This document shows positions 1 to 8,795 of a stretch of 64,000 nt of DNA, in pieces (position 1 is the stretch's first letter; each line of letters begins with the position of its first letter). The DNA is from Limosilactobacillus mucosae DSM 13345. Lineage in GTDB: Bacteria; Bacillota; Bacilli; Lactobacillales; Lactobacillaceae. Below the pieces are notes generated by a model. The model ran no database searches, was not told the origin of the DNA, and worked only from the letters and a program-made list of their open reading frames with translations. Made by a program: the position numbers and the translations under genes. The stretch spans positions 20,936-84,935 of the forward strand of contig NZ_AZEQ01000012.1 in assembly GCF_001436025.1 (NCBI RefSeq). The letters are read 5' to 3'.

Positions 1-2
1 TT

Positions 3-1463
3 GCCAAGGCCGTGGTATTGGCAACGGGAACCGCGGCCCGCGGCAAGATCATCATTGGCGAGCTGATGTATGAATCTGGTCCAAACAATACGCAGTCAGC
101 CACTAAGCTGTCTGAGAATCTGGAAGAGCTGGGCTTTGACCTGCAGCGGTTTAAGACCGGAACGCCACCACGCATCAACGGCAATACGATCGACTATTCG
201 GTTACCGAGGAGCAGCCAGGTGACGAAAAACCGCATCATTTCAGTTTTGATACGCCGGACAGTCAATATATCGCAGTCACTGATCAGATTTCCTGCTGGC
301 TGACCTACACCAACCCAACCACGCATCAGATCATTCGCGACAACCTTGACCGGGCGCCAATGTTTACCGGGGTGATTGAAGGGGTTGGTCCGCGCTACTG
401 TCCTTCAATTGAAGACAAGATCGTGCGGTTTGCCGATAAGGATCGCCACCAGGTCTTCTTGGAACCAGAAGGCCGCGATACTGACGAATGGTACGTGGAC
501 GGTATGTCGACCTCGATGCCTGAAGAAATTCAAGAAAAGATGCTGCATTCCGTAAAAGGACTGGAAAATGCCAAGCTGATGCGGCCAGGCTATGCAATCG
601 AGTATGACGTGGTTGCGCCATATCAGCTGCATCCAACTCTGGAAACCAAGCTGATCAAGAATCTGTTTACGGCTGGTCAGACCAACGGCACGTCGGGTTA
701 TGAAGAGGCAGCTGGTCAAGGGCTGATTGCGGGCATCAATGCCGGGCTGCGTGCTCAAGGCAAGGGGCCGTTCGTGCTGAAGCGCTCTGATGCTTACATT
801 GGCGTAATGATCGATGATTTGGTAACCAAGGGAACCAAGGAACCATATCGGCTGTTGACCAGTCGTGCCGAATACCGGCTGATCCTGCGTCATGACAATG
901 CCGACCTGCGCTTGATGGAAAAAGGCCACGCAATCGGTCTGGTTTCTGATGAGCGCCTGGCAAGAATGGAACATAAAAAGGCCTTGGTTGAAGCTGAGAT
1001 TGCTCGACTCAAGAAGATTCGCATCAAGCCAACCAATGAGGCAGCCAACAATCTGATTGAGGCTCACGGCGACAATCCTTTGAAAGATGCCATCGCGGCT
1101 GCCGATTTCTTAAAACGGCCATATGTTGACTACCAGACGCTGATGAACCTGATTCCTGATCCAGATGAACCGCTCAGTCGAGAAGTAATCGAACAGGTTG
1201 AGATTCAATTGAAGTACGAGGGCTACATTAAAAAAGAAGAGGTCAAGGTTGAACGGCTGAAGCGCATGGAAGCCAAGAAGATCCCGGCTGACCTGGACTA
1301 TTCGGCAATTGATGGACTGGCTACTGAAGGCCGTCAGAAGCTGGAGAAGATTCGGCCTGAAACTTTGGCGCAGGCATCGCGGATCAGTGGGGTCAATCCA
1401 GCTGACCTGGCGATTTTGAGCGTTTATCTGCGTCAAGGACGTTTAGCTAAGCTTAAGGATTAG
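3..1463 (+). CDS. mnmG: tRNA uridine-5-carboxymethylaminomethyl modification enzyme MnmG (GidA), 5' part outside window
   Basis: FAD-dependent partner of MnmE that installs the carboxymethylaminomethyl group at U34 of certain tRNAs in the cytosol. The frame is open from the first base, so the start and the N-terminal dinucleotide-binding fold lie upstream. About 486 residues are visible. Both family signatures are present: [10 protein letters not shown] near visible residue 130 and [17 protein letters not shown] near residue 235. The C-terminal helical MnmE/tRNA-binding region follows and ends ...[10 protein letters not shown]. In lactobacilli mnmG usually lies near oriC, so the window may start close to the replication origin (inference). 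Identification is secure; only the start is missing. Confidence 0.97.
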   Translation, partial: AKAVVLATGTAARGKIIIGELMYESGPNNTQSATKLSENLEELGFDLQRFKTGTPPRINGNTIDYSVTEEQPGDEKPHHFSFDTPDSQYIAVTDQISCWLTYTNPTTHQIIRDNLDRAPMFTGVIEGVGPRYCPSIEDKIVRFADKDRHQVFLEPEGRDTDEWYVDGMSTSMPEEIQEKMLHSVKGLENAKLMRPGYAIEYDVVAPYQLHPTLETKLIKNLFTAGQTNGTSGYEEAAGQGLIAGINAGLRAQGKGPFVLKRSDAYIGVMIDDLVTKGTKEPYRLLTSRAEYRLILRHDNADLRLMEKGHAIGLVSDERLARMEHKKALVEAEIARLKKIRIKPTNEAANNLIEAHGDNPLKDAIAAADFLKRPYVDYQTLMNLIPDPDEPLSREVIEQVEIQLKYEGYIKKEEVKVERLKRMEAKKIPADLDYSAIDGLATEGRQKLEKIRPETLAQASRISGVNPADLAILSVYLRQGRLAKLKD

Positions 1464-1572
1464 AGAATATCTTGAAGGTGCCTTGGGTTTGGATTATCAT
1501 TAAGGTTTCAGAGGGCGTTTTTTATAATCGCCGTTGACAGTATCACTAGGAAAATATGAGGATGATTTTAAA

Positions 1573-2799
1573 GTGAATGATCAAATTGATTTCCAGCCAA
1601 TTCTGCTGGGAACGGACTTTAACTGCTATGGCATGGCACGTTCTTTTTATGAAGCCTATGGAATCAAAAGCATTGCCTATGGAGTTACGCACATGGCGCC
1701 AACTCGCTACACCAAGCTGGCTGATGTGCATGTAATTGAAGGCTTTAACGAAGATCCAGGCTTTATCAAATCAATGCGTGAGATTGCCAAGAACTTAAAG
1801 CCGGATAAAAAATACCTGCTGCTGTCCTGTGGGGATGGCTACACGGAACTGATCGCCAAGCACTTAGACGAGCTGAAGCAATGGTTTGTCTGCCCATATG
1901 TTGACTATGACATGTTCCAAAAACTGGGGACCAAAGAAACTTTTTACGCTGCTGCGGAAAAGTATGGCCTGCCTTATCCAAAGACCAAGCTGATTGAAGC
2001 GGCTGAATTTACGAAGCCAAAAGAAATTGAGCTGCCATTTGATTTTCCGATTGCCTTGAAGCCTTCCGACAGTATCGCCTGGCTGGACATTCATTTTGCT
2101 GATCGTAAAAAGGCCTATGTCTTGGACACGCGGGCTCAGTTTGATAAGCTGCTGCCTGAAATTGCTCAAGCCGGCTATACCGGAAAGCTGATCGCCCAGG
2201 ACTTCATTCCCGGCGATGATTCCAACATGCGCGTGGTAAATGCCTATGTTGGTCAAGATCACAAGGTACGCATGATCTGCCTTGGTCATCCCCTACTGGA
2301 AGATCCATCGCCAGTGGCAGTCGGCAACTATATGGTGATCATTCCAGAAAAGAACATGGAAATCTACCAAACGATTCAAAAGTTCTTGGAAGAAATCAAT
2401 TACGTCGGGTTTGCGGATTTTGACATGAAGTACGACCGGCGCGATGGCAAATTCAAGATTTTTGAGATCAATCTGCGTCAGGGCCGCAGCAGCTACTACT
2501 GCACTTTAAACGGCTACAATCTGGCTAAGTATGTGGTTGATGATGCCATCTACCATCGTCCATATGACCATACCGATTATGCAGACGGTAACAAGCTGTG
2601 GCTGAGCGTTCCTAAGAAAGTCTTCTACAAGTACGCTAAGGAAGGCCCAGATAAGGAGCGTGCCAAGCAGATGCTTGAATCAGGCAACTGGGGTACGACG
2701 GCCTTTGACAAGCATGATACGCTCAAGCAGCGGCTGCTGATGCACTACGCCTTTTCGTTAATGCCTAAGAAGTACAAGGAATACTTCGTGCAGCGCTAA
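1573..2799 (+). CDS. ATP-grasp D-aspartate ligase for the peptidoglycan cross-bridge (Asl type)
   Basis: Predicted to activate the beta-carboxyl of D-Asp and attach it to the side-chain amine of Lys or Orn in the nucleotide-linked peptidoglycan precursor. The N-terminus PILLGTDFNCYGMARSFYEAYG resembles, from memory, the start of Enterococcus faecium Aslfm. The centre and C-terminus look like an ATP-grasp fold (GFADFDMKYD, FEINLRQGRSS). I choose the GTG at 1573, with GAGGAT nine bases upstream, giving 408 residues. A TTG at 1534 would add 13 residues but overlaps a TTGACA-like sequence. The next gene is an AsnH-like amidotransferase and then MurE follows, which supports a cross-bridge role. 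Another carboxylate-amine ligase specificity cannot be excluded from sequence alone. Confidence 0.82.
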   Translation: MNDQIDFQPILLGTDFNCYGMARSFYEAYGIKSIAYGVTHMAPTRYTKLADVHVIEGFNEDPGFIKSMREIAKNLKPDKKYLLLSCGDGYTELIAKHLDELKQWFVCPYVDYDMFQKLGTKETFYAAAEKYGLPYPKTKLIEAAEFTKPKEIELPFDFPIALKPSDSIAWLDIHFADRKKAYVLDTRAQFDKLLPEIAQAGYTGKLIAQDFIPGDDSNMRVVNAYVGQDHKVRMICLGHPLLEDPSPVAVGNYMVIIPEKNMEIYQTIQKFLEEINYVGFADFDMKYDRRDGKFKIFEINLRQGRSSYYCTLNGYNLAKYVVDDAIYHRPYDHTDYADGNKLWLSVPKKVFYKYAKEGPDKERAKQMLESGNWGTTAFDKHDTLKQRLLMHYAFSLMPKKYKEYFVQR

Positions 2800-2826
2800 T
2801 TTAGTCAAGAACATAGGAGAGTCATT

Positions 2827-4743
2827 ATGTGTGGAATTGTTGCATTTGTGGATAATGAAAAGCCACAAGTCAAAGAAAGCCTGATTCAAAAAATGATGGA
2901 CCGGATCATCCACCGTGGTCCCGATGATGCCGGCCAATTCGTCGATGAACACGCGGCTTTGGGACATCGGCGCTTGAGTTTCGTTGACGTTAAGAGCGGT
3001 AAACAGCCGATCTTTAATGAAAACGAAAACCTGGCCATTTTATTTAATGGTGAAATCTACAACTTCCAGCCGCTGCGCGAGGAATTGATTGCTGCCGGCC
3101 ACCATTTCTCGACCAAGACGGACACGGAAGTCATTCTGCATGGCTATGAGCAATGGGGTGATGACGTCTGCAAGAAGCTGCGGGGGATGTTTGCCTTTGT
3201 CATCTGGAACCGGCAAACCCAAGAAATGTTTGGGGCCCGCGATCACTTCGGCATCAAGCCGCTGTATTACGCCAAGATGAATGGGACGTTCTTTGTCGGT
3301 TCAGAAATCAAGGCCTTCTTGGAACACCCTAATTTCGACAAGCAGCTGAACAAAGAGGCCCTCAAGCCATATCTGACGTTCCAGTATCCAATTACCCGGG
3401 AAACGTTCTTTAAGGGCGTCTACAAACTGCCAGAAGGTCATTCGTTCCACTACACCAAGGATGGTCAGTTCTCAATGACCGAATACTGGGATGAAGACTT
3501 TGAACCAGCCGATGAAACCTTTGATCAAGCCGTTGATCGGATCGAGGCTGCCGTTACCGAATCAGTCAAGGCGCACTCTTTTGCTGACCAAGGCATTAAA
3601 GTTGGTTCATTTCTTTCGGCTGGGGTTGACTCCAGCTACGTTACGGCTATGATGCGACCTGACAACACGTTCTCAATCGGCTTTGACAGTACCTATGATG
3701 AAACCAAGGAAGCACGGGAACTGGCGGCTAAGCTGAATCTTAAGAACACGGATGCCAAGCTGACTAACGAGGAAGCCTTCCATACATTCCCATTGATTCA
3801 ATACTATCTGGACGAGCCCGACTCCAACCCATCAGTCGTGCCATTGTACTTCTTGACCAAGCTGGCTAAGGACAATGGCTACAAGGCAATGCTTTCTGGT
3901 GAAGGTGCCGATGAGCTGTTTGCCGGCTACATTGATTATGGCTTCTATACCAAGTCCAAGCTGATTCGCTGGATTACCGATCAGCTGAAGAAAAAGCCGC
4001 GGCAAAAGCGCTATGAGATTGCCGAAAAGATCAAGAACAAGCATTTCCATGGTCAGGCGCACATGTATGCCAACCTGGCGCCAGCTCGCGATACCTTTAT
4101 CGGTGAGGCCTACATCTTCAGTCCAGAACAGGCTCAAAGCATTCTGCAGCCTGAATTTGACTGTGGTCCAACGGTCAAGCAGATCGTTGACCCATACTAT
4201 GACAAGGTTGAAGACAAAGATATTGATGAGGTTGCCAAAAAGCAGTACCTGGATCTGCACTGCTTTATGCCAGGTGATATTCTGCTGAAGGCCGATAAGA
4301 TGAGTATGGCCAACTCGCTGGAACTGCGGGTGCCTTTGCTGGACCGGGAAATGATGAAGGTTGCTCAGACCACGCCAACCAAGTACCTGTTCAACGCTAA
4401 GGGTACCAAGTGGGCTTTCCGGATGGCGGCCAACCGTCACCTGCCAGAAGAATGGGCAACGCGGCCTAAGATGGGCTTCCCAACGCCAATTCGGGCCTGG
4501 CTGCGTGAAGACAAGTACTACCAAGAAGTTCGCGAATTGTTCAGCCAGGATTTTGTCAAAGAGTTCTTTGATCAAGACAAGATCTTGAAGATGGCCGAAG
4601 ACAACTTCCAAGGCAAGACGGACGACCGGCGCAAGATCTGGACCGTCTACACGTTCTTGGTCTGGTACAAGCTGTACTTTATCGACAACTTCAAACCGGA
4701 TGAATCGGCAATTGATCAAACCAAGCAAAAGGCGGCGAACTAA
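2827..4743 (+). CDS. asnB: Glutamine-hydrolysing asparagine synthase family protein, probable cross-bridge D-Asp amidase (AsnH-like)
   Basis: Two-domain amidotransferase of 638 residues. The N-terminal class II glutamine amidotransferase domain begins MCGIVAF, leaving Cys2 as the nucleophile after Met removal. The C-terminal synthetase domain carries the pyrophosphate loop LSAGVDSS near residue 268 and the motif GEGADELFAGY near residue 360. Free Asn synthesis is the textbook activity. In Lactococcus lactis, however, AsnH amidates the D-Asp of the peptidoglycan bridge, and here the gene lies 27 bases after a D-aspartate ligase and abuts murE. I therefore infer cell-wall amidation. Its stop TAA is followed directly by the ATG of murE, implying coupled translation. 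The canonical SGGVDS loop reads SAGVDS, a mild variant. Confidence 0.85.
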   Translation: MCGIVAFVDNEKPQVKESLIQKMMDRIIHRGPDDAGQFVDEHAALGHRRLSFVDVKSGKQPIFNENENLAILFNGEIYNFQPLREELIAAGHHFSTKTDTEVILHGYEQWGDDVCKKLRGMFAFVIWNRQTQEMFGARDHFGIKPLYYAKMNGTFFVGSEIKAFLEHPNFDKQLNKEALKPYLTFQYPITRETFFKGVYKLPEGHSFHYTKDGQFSMTEYWDEDFEPADETFDQAVDRIEAAVTESVKAHSFADQGIKVGSFLSAGVDSSYVTAMMRPDNTFSIGFDSTYDETKEARELAAKLNLKNTDAKLTNEEAFHTFPLIQYYLDEPDSNPSVVPLYFLTKLAKDNGYKAMLSGEGADELFAGYIDYGFYTKSKLIRWITDQLKKKPRQKRYEIAEKIKNKHFHGQAHMYANLAPARDTFIGEAYIFSPEQAQSILQPEFDCGPTVKQIVDPYYDKVEDKDIDEVAKKQYLDLHCFMPGDILLKADKMSMANSLELRVPLLDREMMKVAQTTPTKYLFNAKGTKWAFRMAANRHLPEEWATRPKMGFPTPIRAWLREDKYYQEVRELFSQDFVKEFFDQDKILKMAEDNFQGKTDDRRKIWTVYTFLVWYKLYFIDNFKPDESAIDQTKQKAAN

Positions 4744-6273
4744 ATGCTGACGGTTAAACAGACGGTAGCTGCTCTCAAGGAACGGGGCCTGTTTAAGGAA
4801 ATTATCGTTGACGGTCAGTGGCTGTATGACGTACCGGAAAAAATTGCCGATCTGGAGTTCAAGCAGCTTTCGTATGACTCGCGTGCAATTGAGCCGCAGA
4901 CGCTTTTTATCTGCAAGGGTCAGCGCTTTAATCCGCAATATCTGGTGGATGCAGTCAAAAAAGGCGCCACGGCTTGCCTGACTCAGCAGGTGTATGATGA
5001 GGAGCTGGCTGGTCAGACTGTCTGGCAGCTTGTCGTTACTGATGTCCAAAAAGCCATGGCAACAGTCGCGCGGTCGTTTTATGGCGATCCGGAAAAAGAA
5101 CTGACGCTGGTCGGCTTTACCGGTACCAAGGGCAAGACGACCTCAGTCTACTTTACGCGGCATATTTTGGCGCATGTCTTTGACAATCAGGTGGCGCAGC
5201 TGTCATCGATTGCCGAGTGTCTGGATGGTAAAAACTTTATCGAATCGCACCTGACTACGCCTGAGTCATTGGATCTGTACCGGATGATGCGTCAAGCCGT
5301 TGATAACGGTATGAAGTATCTGGTGATGGAGGTTTCCAGTCAGGCCTACAAGAAGTCGCGCGTTGATGGACTGCATTTTGACATTGGTGTCTTCTTGAAT
5401 ATTTCGCGTGATCATATCAGTCCTGTTGAGCATCCAAGCTTTGATGACTATCTTTGGTGCAAGAGCCAGCTGGTAAAAAATGCCGATAAAGTAATCATCA
5501 ACCGCGAGATTCCTTACTTTGAGCTGCTGGCCCAAAAGACGCGTGCGTTTGGCAACCAGCTGATTACCTATGGCAGCGATCAATCAGATGCCGATTATCG
5601 CTTTACCTTAGGCGAGCATGGTCATTTCCAGGTTGCCTCGTTCAATGACCAGCTGCCGGCAGTTGCAGGCGATTTTCGGGTCATGCTGCCGGGATCGTTT
5701 AACTGCAGCAATGCAACGGCCGCATTGGCAGTCGCCGCGCAGCTAAGCGATAAAACCAGTGAGTTTGCGGCGGGACTTTTAGAAACCAAGGTACCGGGCC
5801 GCATGGAGATCTTAAAGAACGAAAAAGGCTATGTAGCTTGTGTTGACTACGCTCATAACTACCTGAGCATGAGTGAGAGCTTTAAGTTCTTAAAGCATGA
5901 GTATCCAGACGGCCGCTTGATCGTGGTTACCGGTTCAGTGGGCAGCAAAGCTGAGTCACGGCGCCAGGATATCGGTCGCGCACTGTCAGAGTATGCTGAC
6001 GTGGCCATCCTGACTGAAGATGACAACTACTTTGAGGATCCCAAAAAGATTATTCAGGCAATTCGCGATCATATCGTGGATCCCCACGTTGAGGTTCATG
6101 AGATTCTTAACCGTGAAGAGGCCATTAAAACTGCCTTTCAGATGGCGCGGCCAGGTGATGTCATGTTTATGGCTGCCAAGGGGCGGGAGCAGTTCCTGCG
6201 CGAAAATGGCCATGACAAGCCTTATGTCGGCGATTACCAGCTGACAGAGCAGTTGATGAAAGCGTATAATTAA
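4744..6273 (+). CDS. murE: UDP-MurNAc-tripeptide synthetase MurE, copy 1
   Basis: Cytosolic Mur ligase of 509 residues adding the third amino acid (L-Lys or L-Orn) to UDP-MurNAc-L-Ala-D-Glu. Visible motifs are the P-loop GFTGTKGKTTS near residue 120, LTTPESLD, the lysine-bearing stretch YLWCKSQL that matches the carbamylated-Lys position, and the C-terminal domain with VDYAHNYLSMSESF. At the site of the specificity motif (DNPR in DAP enzymes, DNPA-like in Lys enzymes) this protein reads DDNY within TEDDNYFEDP. DAP is therefore unlikely and Lys or Orn is likely. The start codon follows the asnB stop with no gap; AAAAGGCGG inside asnB can serve as ribosome site. A close paralogue follows at 6495. 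Confidence 0.93.
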   Translation: MLTVKQTVAALKERGLFKEIIVDGQWLYDVPEKIADLEFKQLSYDSRAIEPQTLFICKGQRFNPQYLVDAVKKGATACLTQQVYDEELAGQTVWQLVVTDVQKAMATVARSFYGDPEKELTLVGFTGTKGKTTSVYFTRHILAHVFDNQVAQLSSIAECLDGKNFIESHLTTPESLDLYRMMRQAVDNGMKYLVMEVSSQAYKKSRVDGLHFDIGVFLNISRDHISPVEHPSFDDYLWCKSQLVKNADKVIINREIPYFELLAQKTRAFGNQLITYGSDQSDADYRFTLGEHGHFQVASFNDQLPAVAGDFRVMLPGSFNCSNATAALAVAAQLSDKTSEFAAGLLETKVPGRMEILKNEKGYVACVDYAHNYLSMSESFKFLKHEYPDGRLIVVTGSVGSKAESRRQDIGRALSEYADVAILTEDDNYFEDPKKIIQAIRDHIVDPHVEVHEILNREEAIKTAFQMARPGDVMFMAAKGREQFLRENGHDKPYVGDYQLTEQLMKAYN

Positions 6274-6318
6274 ATATGACTGTTAGGGAAGTCGATACTT
6301 TGACAGTTAATTGAAGAT

Positions 6319-6369
6319 AAGGTCCAGTCTGCGGTGCGTTTGCAGACTGGACCTTATTGTCGTTTTTTT
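6319..6369 (+). terminator. Rho-independent terminator after murE copy 1
   Basis: A perfect 14-bp stem (AAGGTCCAGTCTGC at 6319-6332 with its complement at 6342-6355) and a 9-base loop, followed by a seven-T run at 6363-6369. It separates the two murE copies, so copy 2 probably has its own promoter. Confidence 0.85.
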
Positions 6370-6494
6370 AAGACATCTTAAAAGCAAGTTCTTGATGCTT
6401 TCGTTGGGATTTCGCATTTTTTTCATAATCTTGTGTCAGAATACGAAACATGATCGAAAGACAATGAACGTTTAAATGAAAGGTGGGGGGAGAA

Positions 6495-8024
6495 ATGCTG
6501 ACGCTTAATCAAGCTGCCAACATTTTAAAACAGGATCAATTGCTGCGTGAAATCGTAATCGGTGATGATTGGCGCTTCGAGGTTCCAGCCAATCTCAAAG
6601 ATCGCAGGCTCCAATTCTTATCTTATGATTCGCGCCGTATTGCACCTGATACGCTGTTTATGTGCAAAGGACTAAACTTCAACGAAAAATATCTGGAGGA
6701 CGCAATTGATAAGGGAGCCGTTGCCTGTGTGACTGAAAACGTCTATGCCGGCAAAGACCAGAAGCAAGTCGTGCAGCTGGTGGTCAATGACGTTCAAAAG
6801 GCAATGGCTCTATTGGCGCGCGAGTTTTACAACAACCCGCAACAGGAACTGAAAGTGATTGGGTTTACTGGGACCAAGGGAAAAACGACTTCGGTATACT
6901 TTGCCCGCCATTTGATGAATGAGGTTTTTGATCATAAGGTAGCCCAATTATCCTCAATTGCTGAATGTCTTGATGGCGAGCATTTTGAAGAAGCTCATTT
7001 AACGACGCCAGAGTCACTGGACCTGTTCCGGATGATGCGTCAGGCTGCCGATAATGGCATGCAGTATCTGATTATGGAGGTTTCCAGTCAGGCCTATAAG
7101 AAGTCAAGAGTCTATGGTCTGCATTTTGATATTGGTGTCTTTTTAAATATTGCTGCCGACCACATTAGTCCGGTAGAACACCCAAGTTTTGAAGACTATC
7201 TGTACTGTAAGAGTCAGCTGATGATCAACTCATCCAAGGTGATCATCAATCGTGAGTGTCCTTATTATGATCTGCTGGCTCAAAAAGCGCTGGCTGCTGG
7301 CAATCAGGTAATCTCATTTGGCAGCAGTCAGTCCAATGCCGACTATCGCTATGTAGTTGATTCGCCGCATGAGTTTCACGTAGCTACGTTCAGCAGTCAG
7401 CAGCCGCAGTTGACTGGCCGCTTTAAGATCAATATCCCAGGTACGTTCAATGACAGCAATGCCTTGGCCGCGCTGGTCGTAGGGCGGCAGTTCAGTGATG
7501 ATACGGCGGCTTTTGTCAAGGGACTGGAAGAAACCACCGTTCCTGGCCGCATGGAAATGCTGAGCAATCAGCGGGGACTATTGGCCTGCGTTGACTATGC
7601 TCATAACTATCTGAGCCTGAATGAAAGCTTCAAATACATGAAAAACACTTATCCCAATGGCCGTTTGATCGTAGTGATCGGTGCGGCTGGTGGTAAGGCT
7701 GAGTCGCGCCGTAAGGATATTGGCGAGGCGCTGGCCAAATATGCTGACGTGGCCATTCTAACCAGCGAAGACAATTTCTTTGAGGATCCGCATAAGATCG
7801 ATGAAGAAATCAAAGCGCACATTGACAATCCTGATGTTGAGGTACATATCAACGTTGACCGTGCCAAAGCCATTCAAGACGCGTTTAACATGGCATGTCC
7901 TGGCGACGTCATGTTTATGGCTGCCAAGGGACGCGAGCAGTTTATGCATGAAAAAGGCCGCGATATTCCATATGTTGGTGACTATCAGCTGACCCAAAAA
8001 TTGATGCGTGAATATGATGAATAA
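6495..8024 (+). CDS. murE: MurE paralogue, tandem copy 2
   Basis: Second Mur ligase of 509 residues, the same length as copy 1 and visibly very similar throughout (GFTGTKGKTTSVYF, LTTPESLDLFRMMRQA, EVSSQAYKKSRV, VDYAHNYLSLNESF). The start is ATG 6495, preceded by AGGTGGGGGGAG and giving the same MLT N-terminus as copy 1; a GTG at 6483 lies in the ribosome site. The specificity segment differs from copy 1: TSEDNFFEDP, that is EDNF in place of DDNY. The strong terminator upstream indicates independent transcription. Either both make the same precursor, or one has another role or amino-acid preference. Sequence alone does not decide. Confidence 0.9.
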   Translation: MLTLNQAANILKQDQLLREIVIGDDWRFEVPANLKDRRLQFLSYDSRRIAPDTLFMCKGLNFNEKYLEDAIDKGAVACVTENVYAGKDQKQVVQLVVNDVQKAMALLAREFYNNPQQELKVIGFTGTKGKTTSVYFARHLMNEVFDHKVAQLSSIAECLDGEHFEEAHLTTPESLDLFRMMRQAADNGMQYLIMEVSSQAYKKSRVYGLHFDIGVFLNIAADHISPVEHPSFEDYLYCKSQLMINSSKVIINRECPYYDLLAQKALAAGNQVISFGSSQSNADYRYVVDSPHEFHVATFSSQQPQLTGRFKINIPGTFNDSNALAALVVGRQFSDDTAAFVKGLEETTVPGRMEMLSNQRGLLACVDYAHNYLSLNESFKYMKNTYPNGRLIVVIGAAGGKAESRRKDIGEALAKYADVAILTSEDNFFEDPHKIDEEIKAHIDNPDVEVHINVDRAKAIQDAFNMACPGDVMFMAAKGREQFMHEKGRDIPYVGDYQLTQKLMREYDE

Positions 8025-8088
8025 GTTGTTAGTTGCTGGTAAAGTGTATTAAAATTGCCGTTAGAAAACTAATCTGGGAGCAATTTTG

Positions 8089-8697
8089 ATGAAAGCTTTT
8101 AAAGAATTAATGAGTTGGATCGTGCCGATTGCGATTGGTCTGCTGCTGGCATTGCTGATCAAGCAGTTTGCTTTTCAGTTTGTCCGGGTTGATGGTCCAT
8201 CCATGCAGCCTAATCTGCAAAACAACGAGCGTGTGGTCTGCTTAAAGCAAGCCAAGATCCATCGCGGCAGCGTAGTGGTTTTTGATGCCAATGGCGTTGA
8301 TCCGCAAGTTTCAGTAAAGACTGAGTACGTAAAGCGGGTTATTGGCCTGCCAGGCGATACGGTTGAGGCCAAAAACGGCAATCTTTACGTTAACGGCAAA
8401 AAGGTTGATCAAAGCTACATCAGCAAGAGCGAGCGTTCCAGCGGTACCGGAACCTGGACTTTGCACAGTATTTCCCAGGAAAACAGCTGGGTGCTGCATA
8501 ATGGGGCCTATAAGGTGCCAAAAGGCGAGTACTTTGTCTTGGGTGATCACCGCAGCGTCTCTAACGACAGTCGCTACTGGGGATTCGTACCTAAGAGCAA
8601 GATCGTCGGCGTCGTCAAGGTAGGTTTCTGGAATCGTACGCAGCCGGCTAAAAACAATATCAATCAGCAATGGAAGCATTTCTTTGCCGATAACTAA
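8089..8697 (+). CDS. lepB: Type I signal peptidase
   Basis: Membrane serine protease of 202 residues that cleaves signal peptides of exported proteins on the outer face of the membrane. One N-terminal membrane segment (about residues 9-28, IVPIAIGLLLALLIKQF) precedes box B with the catalytic Ser (DGPSMQPNL) and box D with the general-base Lys (YVKRVIGLPGD). Box E is visible as LGDHRSVSNDSRYWG. The ATG at 8089 follows CTGGGAG by nine bases; the TTG just before it is not needed. It lies 64 bases after the second murE on the same strand and could share its transcript. Confidence 0.95.
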   Translation: MKAFKELMSWIVPIAIGLLLALLIKQFAFQFVRVDGPSMQPNLQNNERVVCLKQAKIHRGSVVVFDANGVDPQVSVKTEYVKRVIGLPGDTVEAKNGNLYVNGKKVDQSYISKSERSSGTGTWTLHSISQENSWVLHNGAYKVPKGEYFVLGDHRSVSNDSRYWGFVPKSKIVGVVKVGFWNRTQPAKNNINQQWKHFFADN

Positions 8698-8702
8698 CCA
8701 TG

Positions 8703-8734
8703 AGCAGCGTTCTTTAGCGAGGGCGCTGCTTTTG
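8703..8734 (+). terminator. Weak hairpin terminator after lepB
   Basis: AGCAGCG at 8703-8709 pairs with CGCTGCT at 8724-8730 and is followed by only three or four T residues, so termination may be partial. Confidence 0.45.
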
Positions 8735-8795
8735 AGTTGCCGATGATTTTGCTTTAGAATAATTGACAAAAGACTGTAAGTGAGGAAGGTTCAAC

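Noticed and set aside
12..1463. An ATG-like or GTG start for mnmG inside the window
   Set aside because: The frame is open to the first base and the FAD-binding N-terminus is missing, so the true start is upstream of the window.
3832..5049. A 405-codon minus-strand frame across asnB and murE
   Set aside because: It spans the junction of two secure genes on the other strand, has no ribosome site and no recognisable protein features.
4744..8024. The two murE copies as an assembly duplication
   Set aside because: They differ throughout at protein and DNA level and are separated by a unique terminator, so this is a real paralogous pair.
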